Assembly: GCA_017410455.1 (NCBI GenBank)
Contig: JAFQQT010000057.1
Span: 1-62,518, forward strand
Length of the DNA: 62,518 nt
Source: Clostridia bacterium
Lineage (GTDB): Bacteria; Bacillota; Clostridia; Christensenellales; Aristaeellaceae
Direction of reading: 5' to 3'
Shown here: piece after piece, positions 25,046 through 32,308 of the stretch
How positions within the stretch are numbered: position 1 is the stretch's first letter
Layout: each line of letters starts with the position of its first letter
Notes under the pieces: generated by a model
The model's database searches: none
Seen by the model: the letters and a program-made list of their open reading frames with translations, nothing else
Told to the model about the DNA's origin: nothing
Program-made: the position numbers and the translations under genes

Positions 25046-25714
25046 TCATGCATCCTGCCCCTTGCGTCCGGCTGAATGGTCGAATACCTTCGGGATGGTC
25101 GAAAACAGGATGCGGATATCCGTCCACAGCCCGAACTGCTTCAGATAGCGCGTGTCCCAGCGTACCTTTTCCACCGGGGAGAGGGCGTCGCGCCCGTTGA
25201 TCTGCGCCAGCCCCGTGAGCCCGGGGCGCACGCCGTACACGCCGCAGCGCATGCGCAACTCGTGCACCTCGCGCTCGTCGCTGATCAGCGGCCGGGGCCC
25301 CACCAGGGACATATCGCCCAGCAGCACGTTGAGCAGCTGCGGCAGCTCGTCGATGGAGCAGCGGCGCAGGAAGCGGCCGACCCGGGTGACGTATCTGTCC
25401 GGGTCTTCTGCTGCGGTGGCGAGGTTTCCTGGGGCGGCCATGCGCATCGAGCGGAATTTGAAGATGCGGAAGGGCTTGCCATCCCGTCCTACGCGGTACT
25501 GCCGGAAGAGCACCGGGCCCGGGTCGTCCACATAGATGATCAGCATCACCAGCAGCAGCGGCAGCGCCAGCACCAGCAGTCCCGCCAGCGTGCAGAGGAC
25601 GTCCAGCGCCCGCTTGAGGCCGTGATACCTGCTGGATGTGACGTCCACATATTCCAGCCCGTCCGCTTCGCCTTTGGGGTGCGGGCCGCGCCGGTTTTCA
25701 GGGTTTGCCTGCAA
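25046..25714 (-). CDS. Bacterial sugar transferase (undecaprenyl-phosphate priming type), TTG start
   Basis: A 222-residue priming glycosyltransferase of the WcaJ/PglC-like sugar-phosphate transferase family. It would place the first sugar phosphate on a lipid carrier at the membrane for exopolysaccharide or glycoprotein glycan assembly. Seen: one N-terminal hydrophobic segment (LAGLLVLALPLLLVMLII), then FKFRSMR, RRCSIDELPQLLNVLLGDMS, LVGPRP and RPGLTGLAQINGR. It is the short form lacking the extra N-terminal helices of WcaJ. The start appears to be TTG at 25714 with AGAGG 9 bases upstream; a nearby ATG (25719) is out of frame. It is first in the operon with rfbA and rfbB. Confidence 0.88.
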   Translation of the reverse strand: MQANPENRRGPHPKGEADGLEYVDVTSSRYHGLKRALDVLCTLAGLLVLALPLLLVMLIIYVDDPGPVLFRQYRVGRDGKPFRIFKFRSMRMAAPGNLATAAEDPDRYVTRVGRFLRRCSIDELPQLLNVLLGDMSLVGPRPLISDEREVHELRMRCGVYGVRPGLTGLAQINGRDALSPVEKVRWDTRYLKQFGLWTDIRILFSTIPKVFDHSAGRKGQDA

Positions 25715-25996
25715 TGCATTTCGCCTCTTTCTGCAGGTGGGATGTGCTGTGTACAGCAGGCGGACTGCCGCGCGCCGGGAGCCGGAACGCAGCGTCCATC
25801 AAGGTTCATGTTAGCATAGGCGTCTGATTCTGTCAACCTGCGGGGCACGCCTGATGGCGCGAAGCTGCAGGCCGGGATCCCGACATATCCCGCGGTGCGC
25901 TGTGTCCCCTGCACGCGCCACATACCCCGCCGCCCCCGCGCATACCCTTCAGCAGCGGGCAGGAGCCAGCTGCCCCGCCGAAACGGAGGAATGCGC

Positions 25997-26689
25997 ATGT
26001 TCCCGATGGGATCGCTCCTGACGGAGTGCCTGTTTTTTCTGGGCTACATCACCGGTCGCTCCGAATTCCCAAAGCAGCTGTCCCGGGCGGAGGAGGAGGC
26101 GCTGGTCGCCCGCATGGCACAGGGCGACGAGGAGGCCCGCCAGCGGCTCATCACCCACAACCTGCGGCTGGTGAGCCACATCGCCCGCAAGTACACCGTG
26201 CCCGGCTACGGCCCGGATGACCTGATCTCCATCGGGGTGATCGGGCTGATCAAGGCTGTGGGCAGCTACAAGCCGGACAGCGGCACGAGCCTGGGAACCT
26301 ACGCGGCGCGGTGCATTGCCAACGAGATCCTCATGACCCTCAGGGCCAGCCGCAAGCGGCAGGGGGATGTGTCCCTGCAGGATCCCATCGGCACCGATGG
26401 CGAGGGCAACGACGTGACCTACATGGACATCCTGGGCACGGAGCCGGACGCGGTGGAGCAGGATGTGATCCGCCACCTGACGCTGGAAAGGGTGCAGCAG
26501 GTGCTGGGGAGCCTCCCCGCCCGCGAGCGCCTCGTGCTGGAGATGCGCTACGGCCTGACCGACGGCAAACAGCACCCCCAGCACGAGATCGCAAAGCTCC
26601 TGGGCATCAGCCGGAGCTATGTGTCCCGGGTGGAAACGCGGGCGGTGAAGCTGCTGCGGGAGGCGGTGGGAGGGGGTGGAAATTATTAA
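25997..26689 (+). CDS. sigK: Sporulation sigma factor SigK-type
   Basis: A 230-residue sigma-70 family factor. The N-terminus (LLTECLFFLGYITGRSEFP, then LSRAEEEALVARMAQGDEEA) and the continuous sequence match the mother-cell factor sigma-K. Region 2 is DLISIGVIGLIKAVGSYKP with TYAARCIANEILM; region 4 has EIAKLLGISRSYVSRVE. Sigma-K drives late spore-coat genes. GGAGGA lies 6 bases before the ATG at 25997; the ATG at 25991 is too close to it. The first ~15 residues are hydrophobic and could be a pro-sequence (inference). The gene is not split by a skin element. It is divergent from the sugar transferase gene. Confidence 0.88.
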   Translation: MFPMGSLLTECLFFLGYITGRSEFPKQLSRAEEEALVARMAQGDEEARQRLITHNLRLVSHIARKYTVPGYGPDDLISIGVIGLIKAVGSYKPDSGTSLGTYAARCIANEILMTLRASRKRQGDVSLQDPIGTDGEGNDVTYMDILGTEPDAVEQDVIRHLTLERVQQVLGSLPARERLVLEMRYGLTDGKQHPQHEIAKLLGISRSYVSRVETRAVKLLREAVGGGGNY

Positions 26690-26715
26690 TTATGAATTAT
26701 GAATTATGAATTGGG
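26690..26715. repeat. AATTATG direct repeats
   Basis: Three and a half tandem copies of a GAATTAT heptamer follow the sigK stop. The tract is AT-rich against a GC-rich background. Similar tracts are commonly seen between genes in Firmicutes. Confidence 0.6.
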
Positions 26716-26720
26716 GATGA

Positions 26721-26754
26721 AAAGGCCCCCGGCTGGTTGGCCAGGGGGTGGGGG
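26721..26754 (-). terminator. Terminator of the ald / lipoprotein unit
   Basis: On the minus strand CCCCCTGGCC pairs with GCCGGGGGCC around an AACCA-type loop, then TTTT. It lies directly after the small lipoprotein stop and is convergent with sigK. Its arms resemble those of the 9694/23027/38270 palindromes. Confidence 0.65.
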
Positions 26755-26889
26755 TCAGTTTTCGGGGGTGCTGACGATGACGACCGTCGGGCCGTCGGCG
26801 CCGCCGATGACGCCCAGGGAGGCGTCCGTGGCGCAGCCGGTCAGCAGCAGCGCTGCCAGCAGGGTCATGAGCAGGGTCAGCTTCTTCAT
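26755..26889 (-). CDS. 44-residue lipoprotein with IGGADGPT motif
   Basis: A short gene coding 44 residues: charged start MKKLT, a hydrophobic core, lipobox LLTGC (Cys19), then ASLGVIGGADGPTVVIVS. The Cys would be lipidated and the mature peptide of ~26 residues would sit outside the cytoplasmic membrane. GAAAGGAGCCCGCC gives a good ribosome site, and the gene begins 19 bases after the alanine dehydrogenase stop, on the same strand, followed by a terminator. The IGGADGPT segment resembles a conserved motif of the beta subunit of sodium-pumping decarboxylases (OadB). Whether this is homology or chance is unknown; function not assigned. Confidence 0.75.
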   Translation of the reverse strand: MKKLTLLMTLLAALLLTGCATDASLGVIGGADGPTVVIVSTPEN

Positions 26890-26908
26890 GGCGGGCTCCT
26901 TTCGCGCT

Positions 26909-28021
26909 TTACAGCGCCTCGGCCACGGGGGTGTACTCCAGCTGCAGGCTGGTGGCGACGTTCTGGTTGACGCACTTGCCGCAGTAGATGTTCAGGCCGT
27001 TGGCCAGGTGCACGTCGCGGCGGCAGGCCTCCTCCAGGCCGTATCTGGCGATGTTCATCGCGTGGCGGATGGTGGTGTTGCCCAGAGCCACGGTGGAGGT
27101 GCGCGGCACGGCGCCGGGCATGTTGCCCACGCAGTAGTGCACCACGCCCTCCTCGATGTAGACGGGGTCGGAGTGCAGCGTCGTGTGGCTGGACTCGCAG
27201 CAGCCGCCCTGGTCAATGGCGATATCGACGATGACGGAGCCGGGCTTCATCAGCTTCAGGTGCTCGCGGCGCACCAGCTTGGGGGCCGCCGCACCGGGGA
27301 TCAGCACCGAGCCGATGACCAGGTCCGCCTCCTGCAGCGCCCGGCGGATGTTCCGCTCGGTGGAGTAGAGGGTCGTCACGTCGTTGCCGAACAGGTCGTC
27401 CAGGTAGGCCAGGCGGCTCAGGTTCACGTCCAGCAGGGTGATCCTCGCGCCGATGCCCACGGCCGCCTTGGCGGCATAGGTGCCCGCCACGCCGCCGCCG
27501 ATGATGACGATGTGGCCGTTCTCCACGCCGGGCACGCCGCCCAGCAGCACGCCGCGGCCGCCGAAGCAGCGCTCGAGGTACTTCGCGCCCTCCTGAATGC
27601 TCAGGCGGCCGGCGATCTGGCTCATCGGGCGCAGGCAGGGGAGGTTGCCCTCCTTGTCGGTGATGGTTTCATAAGCCACGGCCTTGACCTTGCGCCTGAT
27701 GAGGAACTCCGTCAGCGGGCGGTTGGGGGCCAGGTGCAGGTAGGTGTAGAGGATCTGCCCCTCGCGCAGCAGCTCCCACTCGCATTCCTCCGGCTCCTTG
27801 ACCTTGATGATCATTTCCGCGCGGTCGAAGACCTCCTTCGCCGTGGCGATGATCTCGCAGCCCGCCTCCGCGTATTCTGCGTCCATGAAGCTCGCGCCCT
27901 CGCCCGCGCCGGTCTCGATCAGCACGGTGTTGCCCGCGTCCACCAGCATGGCGGCGTTGTCGGGGGTCAGGCCAACGCGGTATTCGTGATCCTTGAGTTC
28001 CCGGGTGCATCCGATAATCAT
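26909..28021 (-). CDS. ald: Alanine dehydrogenase
   Basis: A 370-residue NAD-dependent dehydrogenase interconverting L-alanine and pyruvate plus ammonia. Seen: N-terminal ELKDHEYRVGLTP, the catalytic Lys in IIKVKEP (about 75) and His in YLHLAPN (about 96), the Rossmann motif IIGGGVAGTYAAKAA, and the NMPGAVPRTST segment. Length fits the family. The start at 28021 is chosen for GAAGGAGTGG just upstream; the frame extends to 28048 without a better site. In spore formers this enzyme supports growth on alanine and sporulation. The small IGGADGPT lipoprotein gene follows in the same unit. Confidence 0.95.
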   Translation of the reverse strand: MIIGCTRELKDHEYRVGLTPDNAAMLVDAGNTVLIETGAGEGASFMDAEYAEAGCEIIATAKEVFDRAEMIIKVKEPEECEWELLREGQILYTYLHLAPNRPLTEFLIRRKVKAVAYETITDKEGNLPCLRPMSQIAGRLSIQEGAKYLERCFGGRGVLLGGVPGVENGHIVIIGGGVAGTYAAKAAVGIGARITLLDVNLSRLAYLDDLFGNDVTTLYSTERNIRRALQEADLVIGSVLIPGAAAPKLVRREHLKLMKPGSVIVDIAIDQGGCCESSHTTLHSDPVYIEEGVVHYCVGNMPGAVPRTSTVALGNTTIRHAMNIARYGLEEACRRDVHLANGLNIYCGKCVNQNVATSLQLEYTPVAEAL

Positions 28022-28219
28022 GGGTATCCACTCCTTCAATGATGTCAACAGCTTTCGGGTTCATTATATCCCCTTTTCCTGTGCATTGCAATGTTTTTTC
28101 GCTGTACGGCGGGTAAATTGCTTTCCCTTCTGCCGCATGCAGCGGACGCTGCCGCTCTCCGCATGGCCCTGCTCCGCCGTGAATCGCCCGTCCACCGTCG
28201 CGGACTGGCCTGCCATGCC

Positions 28220-28249
28220 TTGCCAAAGCATGCGCCGGTATGCTATAAT
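28220..28249 (+). promoter_or_regulatory. Promoter of the sugar kinase gene
   Basis: TTGCCA (28220-28225), an 18-base spacer and extended -10 TGCTATAAT (28241-28249). ATGC...GCAT arms (28215-28231) overlap the -35 and could be an operator. The rest of the 282-base divergent gap (28022-28303) shows no other feature. Confidence 0.65.
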
Positions 28250-28303
28250 GAGGGCAACCACAAGCGTTCATCCACATTCACCATAGAGAAAGAAGGCGTC
28301 ATC

Positions 28304-29392
28304 ATGGAACACCGCAATCCCCTGCTGAGCGCGAAGCCCGGCCAGAAGAAGTTCATCACCATGGGCGAGATCATGCTCCGCCTGACCCCTCCCAACTACG
28401 AGAAGATCCGCATGGCCACCAACTTCGGCCTTTCCTACGGCGGCTCGGAGGCCAACATCGCCCTGGCACTGGCGAACCTCGGCGTGGACAGCACGTTCTT
28501 CTCCGTCGTGCCCAACAACTCCCTGGGCAAGTCCGCCGTGCGCAGCCTGCGCTCCAATGATGTGCACTGCACGCCCATGATCCTCTCCACCCCCGAGGAG
28601 ACCCCCACCCACCGCCTGGGCACCTACTATCTGGAGACCGGCTACGGCGTGCGCACCTCCAAGGTCATCTACGACCGCAAGCATTCCGCCCTGACGGAGT
28701 ATGACTTCTCCAAGGTTGACTTGCGCGCCCTGCTGACGGGTTACGACTGGCTGCACCTTTCCGGCATCACCCCGGCGCTGGCTCCCAACTGCCGCCAGCT
28801 CGTGCTGGATATGCTCAAGGTTGCCAACGAGCTGGGCATGACCGTGTCCTTCGACGGCAACTTCCGCTCCACCCTGTGGACCTGGGAGGAGGCCCGCGAC
28901 TTCTGCACCGAGTGCCTGCCCTACGTCAACATCCTCCTGGGCATTGAGCCCTACCACCTCTGGAAGGACGAGAACGACCACGCCAAGGGCGACTGGAAGG
29001 ACGGCGTGCCGCTGCATCCCTCCTACGAGCAGCAGGACGAGGTATTCCAGCATTTTGTTGAGCGCTACCCCAACATCAAGTGCATCGCCCGGCACGTCCG
29101 CTACGCCCATTCCGGCTCGGAAAACAGCCTCAAGGCCTACATGTGGTACGAGGGCCACACCTTCGAGTCGAAGCTCTTCACCTTCAACATCCTCGACCGC
29201 GTGGGCGGCGGCGACGCCTTCGCCTCCGGCCTCATCTATGCCATGATCCACGGCTACAAGCCCATGGACATGGTCAACTTCGCCGTTGCCTCCTCCGTCA
29301 TCAAGCACACCATCCACGGCGACGCCAACATCACCGACGACGTCAAGTCCATCAAGAACCTCGCCAACATGAACTACGACATCAAGCGCTGA
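28304..29392 (+). CDS. kdgK: PfkB-family sugar kinase, 2-keto-3-deoxygluconate kinase-like
   Basis: A 362-residue ribokinase-fold kinase. It most resembles KDG kinases, which phosphorylate 2-keto-3-deoxygluconate from uronic-acid breakdown. Seen: MGEIMLRLTPPNYEKI at the N-terminus, the sugar-binding GGSEANIALALANLG, and the ATP/anion-hole motif VGGGDAFASGLIYAM with the catalytic Asp. Start is ATG 28304 with GAAGG upstream; upstream frame is rejected because it crosses the promoter. The protein is somewhat longer than the usual ~320 residues. No uronate lyase or KDPG aldolase is nearby, so the substrate assignment is moderate. Confidence 0.8.
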   Translation: MEHRNPLLSAKPGQKKFITMGEIMLRLTPPNYEKIRMATNFGLSYGGSEANIALALANLGVDSTFFSVVPNNSLGKSAVRSLRSNDVHCTPMILSTPEETPTHRLGTYYLETGYGVRTSKVIYDRKHSALTEYDFSKVDLRALLTGYDWLHLSGITPALAPNCRQLVLDMLKVANELGMTVSFDGNFRSTLWTWEEARDFCTECLPYVNILLGIEPYHLWKDENDHAKGDWKDGVPLHPSYEQQDEVFQHFVERYPNIKCIARHVRYAHSGSENSLKAYMWYEGHTFESKLFTFNILDRVGGGDAFASGLIYAMIHGYKPMDMVNFAVASSVIKHTIHGDANITDDVKSIKNLANMNYDIKR

Positions 29393-29914
29393 CCAGCGTG
29401 CCGCTGGACCCAGCTCGCGATTGGGTTGAGTGCCTTCGGCCATGGGCTGAGTCGCGTGGGGCTGTGGCATGGTTGCGCGGCGCACGGGACACGGAGGGTG
29501 TCCCGCGCGGGCACGGCTCGCGGAGGGCGAGCCGCGCTGGAGTTGAGCGGAGACCGGCGAGATTTGGCGCGCTGCCGCGCTGGGCAGCGTGCCACTGCAC
29601 CCGGCTCGCGGCAGGCTGAGCCTGCACCCGGCCCGCGATTGGGTTGGGCGCCTTCGGCCATGGGCTGAGTCGCGTGGGGCTGGGCCGTGCTTGCGCGTCG
29701 CACGGGACACGGAGGGTGTCCCGCGCGGGCACGGCTCGCGACAGGCGAGCCGCGCTGGAGTTGACTTCTGCCCTGCATAGACTTTAGAACGCTGCGGCGC
29801 AGAGTGGCGTGATGCCGATCCCCGGCCTGCGATCCGGTTGCACGTCGCACAGAACGCGACAGACTCTTCACCGACGCGTCCTGCGCACGGTTTGAAACGA
29901 AAGGAGAAATTCTC
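29393..29914. repeat. Non-coding repeat region with two 134-bp direct repeats
   Basis: No gene is supported in these 522 bases. Two near-identical 134-bp units lie at 29413-29546 and 29631-29764, exactly 218 bases apart, with no insertions or deletions between them. Each contains palindromic cores such as GGGACACGGAGGGTGTCCC and GGCTCGC...GCGAGCC. A diverged inverted copy of the right half lies at 476-547. Open frames here are artefacts of high GC. The last 130 bases lead into the ribosome site of the next gene. Confidence 0.75.
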
Positions 29915-30391
29915 ATGGAGTATAACAGCAACACCCCCGTCGTGGACATGCCCATGAAGTGGCATAAGTTTCTCATCTACTTTTCCCTTTGGGCCAGCAT
30001 GGTCATGAATGTCCTCAATGCGTTCATGATGTTCAACGGTTCCCAATACGGCGGCGAATCCGAGGCCCGCATGGTTTACAACTACTTCGACGGCCTCAAG
30101 GGACTGGACATCTTCATGGGCGTCGCGTTCATCGTCATGGCTGTGTTTGCCATCGTGACCCGTTTCTCCCTGGCGAAGTACCAGGCGAAGGGCCCCAAGC
30201 TGCTCATGGCAGCTTACGCCCTGAACGCCGCCCTGCCGCTGATCTATCTGCTGCTGGCTTCCAGCATGATCGGCATGGAGTTGGGACAGGTCATGGATTC
30301 TTCCACCATCAGCAGCATTGTGACTTCCGTCGTGATGATCTTCGCCAACAGAACCTACTACAACAACCGCGCACACCTCTTCGTCAACTGA
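29915..30391 (+). CDS. Four-helix membrane protein, unknown
   Basis: A 158-residue protein with four predicted membrane helices: residues about 19-42, 66-86, 100-118 and 128-145. The N-terminal ~15 residues are polar (NSNTPVVDMPMKWHKFL) and resemble small multi-pass proteins of Clostridia. AAAGGAGAAATTCTC precedes the ATG. No motif allows a function to be named. It follows a long repeat region and is followed 56 bases later by another small gene on the same strand. Confidence 0.65.
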   Translation: MEYNSNTPVVDMPMKWHKFLIYFSLWASMVMNVLNAFMMFNGSQYGGESEARMVYNYFDGLKGLDIFMGVAFIVMAVFAIVTRFSLAKYQAKGPKLLMAAYALNAALPLIYLLLASSMIGMELGQVMDSSTISSIVTSVVMIFANRTYYNNRAHLFVN

Positions 30392-30447
30392 TTCACCGGA
30401 GTCGATGCCGCTTGGCATGTGCTAATGGCGGCAAAGGAGTGAACAGC

Positions 30448-30711
30448 ATGGAAAGCTGCAATCCGCTCGGGATCCTTCGCCGCTTCTGGCAGACGCGTGG
30501 AAAGAGACGCTTTACCATGGCAAAGCAGGGAATCCTTCCGCCGCTGGTCGAATGGCGGGTGGATGCGAAGGTGAGATCCCTGATCGGCAAGCCCGGGATG
30601 ATCGGGTATTGCCGCGTCTTTTGGCAGCACAAGAAGCGCATTCTCCTGGACGAATACGGCCTTGACTGGAAATCCCCTGCCGATTTGAACCCTGCGGTCA
30701 GCTTCGATTGA
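30448..30711 (+). CDS. Conserved-looking small protein (WKSPADLNP motif)
   Basis: An 87-residue basic protein with no signal peptide or membrane helix. Its C-terminal half reads GMIGYCRVFWQHKKRILLDE, then YGLDWKSPADLNPAVSFD; similar GYCxxYWxxKKxIL..YGIDWKSPxExNP endings are remembered from uncharacterised clostridial proteins (general recollection, not checked). GCAAAGGAGTGAACAGC precedes the ATG at 30448. A longer frame starting at 29989 overlaps the previous gene and is rejected. A perfect 10-bp terminator follows at 30733. Confidence 0.6.
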   Translation: MESCNPLGILRRFWQTRGKRRFTMAKQGILPPLVEWRVDAKVRSLIGKPGMIGYCRVFWQHKKRILLDEYGLDWKSPADLNPAVSFD

Positions 30712-30732
30712 CCGCGTTGCTGACACAACAGA

Positions 30733-30770
30733 GAAGCCCCGCCCGCAGCACACGCCGCGAGCGGGGCTTC
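30733..30770. terminator. Bidirectional terminator between convergent genes
   Basis: GAAGCCCCGC (30733-30742) is perfectly complementary to GCGGGGCTTC (30761-30770). TTCCTTATGCTATTTTA follows on the plus side. It can serve both the small gene at 30448 and the hydrolase at 30785-31957. Confidence 0.75.
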
Positions 30771-30784
30771 CTTATGCTATTTTA

Positions 30785-31957
30785 TCAGATCTCCCCACGG
30801 CTGAGCGCCGCCAGCACCGCGTTGCGCACCCGACGCACATAGGGGCTGGTGCCGCAGTCGGTGGTGTTCTGCATGGAGAGGATGGTGATGCCCTGCTCGG
30901 GCATGTTGCAGAAGTAGCTGCCCAGCCAGCCGTCCCAGCCGTACTCGCCCTTCACGGCGAAGCCCGCCATGCGCTCCGGCGCGTCGCAGATGCGCATGAG
31001 CTTGCCGTAGTTGTAGCCTGCCAGGGAGTCCCACAGGTCGCGGCGGACGGCCTCGTCCAGCTGCGGCGTGGTCAGAAACTCCACGCTCTTGGGGCTGAGG
31101 AAGCGCCGTCCTGCGTACACGCCGCCGTTCAGCAGCATGTCGGCGAAGTGGCTGTAGTCCTCCAGCGTGGAGACAAGGCCCGCGCCGCCGCTTTCAAAGG
31201 CCGGGTCGCGGTCATACACGCCGCAGGCCAGGTTCTGATCCAGCCAGGGCAGCAAACCCTCCGGCGTGCGCCTGTAGCAGGTCACGAAGCGCTCCCGCTT
31301 CTCCGGCGGCACCCAGAAGCCGGTGTCCACCATATCCAGGGGCTCAAAGAGCTCCTCGCGCAGGAAGTCGCCAAAGCGCTTGCCGGTGACCACCTCGATC
31401 ACCGCGCCCAGCACGTCCGCGCAGGTGGAATAGCGCCAGTGCGTCCCCGGCTGAAAGGCCAGGGGCTGCTCGCCCAGGCGGTTCATGAATTCCACCGTGG
31501 GGATGCCGCCGCCGGCGAGAATCTGCGCGTGGGCGTCCTCAAAGACCCGCGCGGCGCACTGCCCTGCCGGGTCCTCCCCCGGATAGGACAGCCCAGCGGT
31601 CATGCCCAGCAATTCGATGATCCACGGCGCGCGGTACGCGGGGGTGATGTTCCCCTCGCCATCGATGACCTTCGGGTCGCGGAAGCCGGGCAGGTACTTG
31701 TCCACGCCGTCCATCAGGTCGATCAGGCCGCGCTCGACCAGGATCATCGTGGCCGCGGCGGTGACGGGCTTGGATTGGCTGTACAGGCGGAAGATGCTGT
31801 CCTCCGACACGGGCTTCTCCGAGGCAATGTCGGCCATGCCGGCCTGGGCATACAGCACGTCCTCCCCGTTCCGGCGGACGAGGACGGTCATGCCCGCGCA
31901 CTGCTCTTCCGCCACGGCGGCGGCGAGGATGGCGTCGATCTGGGATTGAAGGGTCAT
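30785..31957 (-). CDS. Serine hydrolase of the class C beta-lactamase / DD-peptidase family
   Basis: A 390-residue beta-lactamase-related protein without a signal peptide. The nucleophile motif SQSK (SxxK, Ser about 60) is present in IFRLYSQSKPVTAAATMILV, and the second Tyr motif is in HWRYSTCADVLG (YST in place of the usual YSN). The third motif (HxG type) is not clear. Members are often esterases or peptidases rather than true beta-lactamases; absence of a signal peptide favours a cytoplasmic esterase-like role. AGGAGGCTATTTCA precedes the ATG at 31957. It follows the decayed LRR gene on the same strand. Confidence 0.85.
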   Translation of the reverse strand: MTLQSQIDAILAAAVAEEQCAGMTVLVRRNGEDVLYAQAGMADIASEKPVSEDSIFRLYSQSKPVTAAATMILVERGLIDLMDGVDKYLPGFRDPKVIDGEGNITPAYRAPWIIELLGMTAGLSYPGEDPAGQCAARVFEDAHAQILAGGGIPTVEFMNRLGEQPLAFQPGTHWRYSTCADVLGAVIEVVTGKRFGDFLREELFEPLDMVDTGFWVPPEKRERFVTCYRRTPEGLLPWLDQNLACGVYDRDPAFESGGAGLVSTLEDYSHFADMLLNGGVYAGRRFLSPKSVEFLTTPQLDEAVRRDLWDSLAGYNYGKLMRICDAPERMAGFAVKGEYGWDGWLGSYFCNMPEQGITILSMQNTTDCGTSPYVRRVRNAVLAALSRGEI

Positions 31958-31981
31958 TGAAATAGCCTCCTGTTCTTCGGA

Positions 31982-32286
31982 TTACATCGCGCCCACCATT
32001 TTCAGCTTCATTTTCTGGAGAAGGGGGAGGTTGGTGCAGCCCATGAACGCCCACGCTTCAATACTCGTCACACCCCTGGGGATACTCACGCTCGTCAGGC
32101 TTTCATGAGCAATAAAGGCAAAAGCCCCGATCGTCACAACCTTTTTCCCTCTGATGGTCTGGGGAATACGCACCTCCCCGCCTGGGGCCGGCAGTTGATG
32201 GTGCTGCAGGCCGGGCAGCAGATGAGCTCCTGTCCCGGGGGGATGGACAGCTCGCGGCCGCAGGTGCGGCAGATGATGACGGACAT
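31982..32286 (-). pseudogene. Decayed copy of the zinc-ribbon/LRR protein
   Basis: From ATG 32286 the minus strand encodes MSVIICRTCGRELSIPPG and CCPACSTINCRPQ, the same zinc-ribbon start as the gene at 32309-35149, and then runs to a stop at 32134. In another frame, from about 32173 to 31982, a BspA-like leucine-rich tail is visible (IRGKKVVTIGAFAF, then SIPRGVTSIEAWAFMGCTNL). The central TPR-like and TIR parts are missing. This looks like an internally deleted, frameshifted duplicate lying 22 bases downstream of the intact gene. A very short zinc-ribbon peptide could still be made. Confidence 0.7.
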
Positions 32287-32308
32287 GGCGGGCCTCCTTG
32301 GCGGGCGC

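Noticed and set aside
29413-29764. CRISPR array
   Set aside because: Only two long repeats with unequal neighbours and no 25-40 base repeat/spacer pattern; no cas genes.
29382-29976. Several short frames in the 522-base repeat region
   Set aside because: They read through the 134-bp repeats in different frames, have no ribosome sites and no conserved-looking protein.
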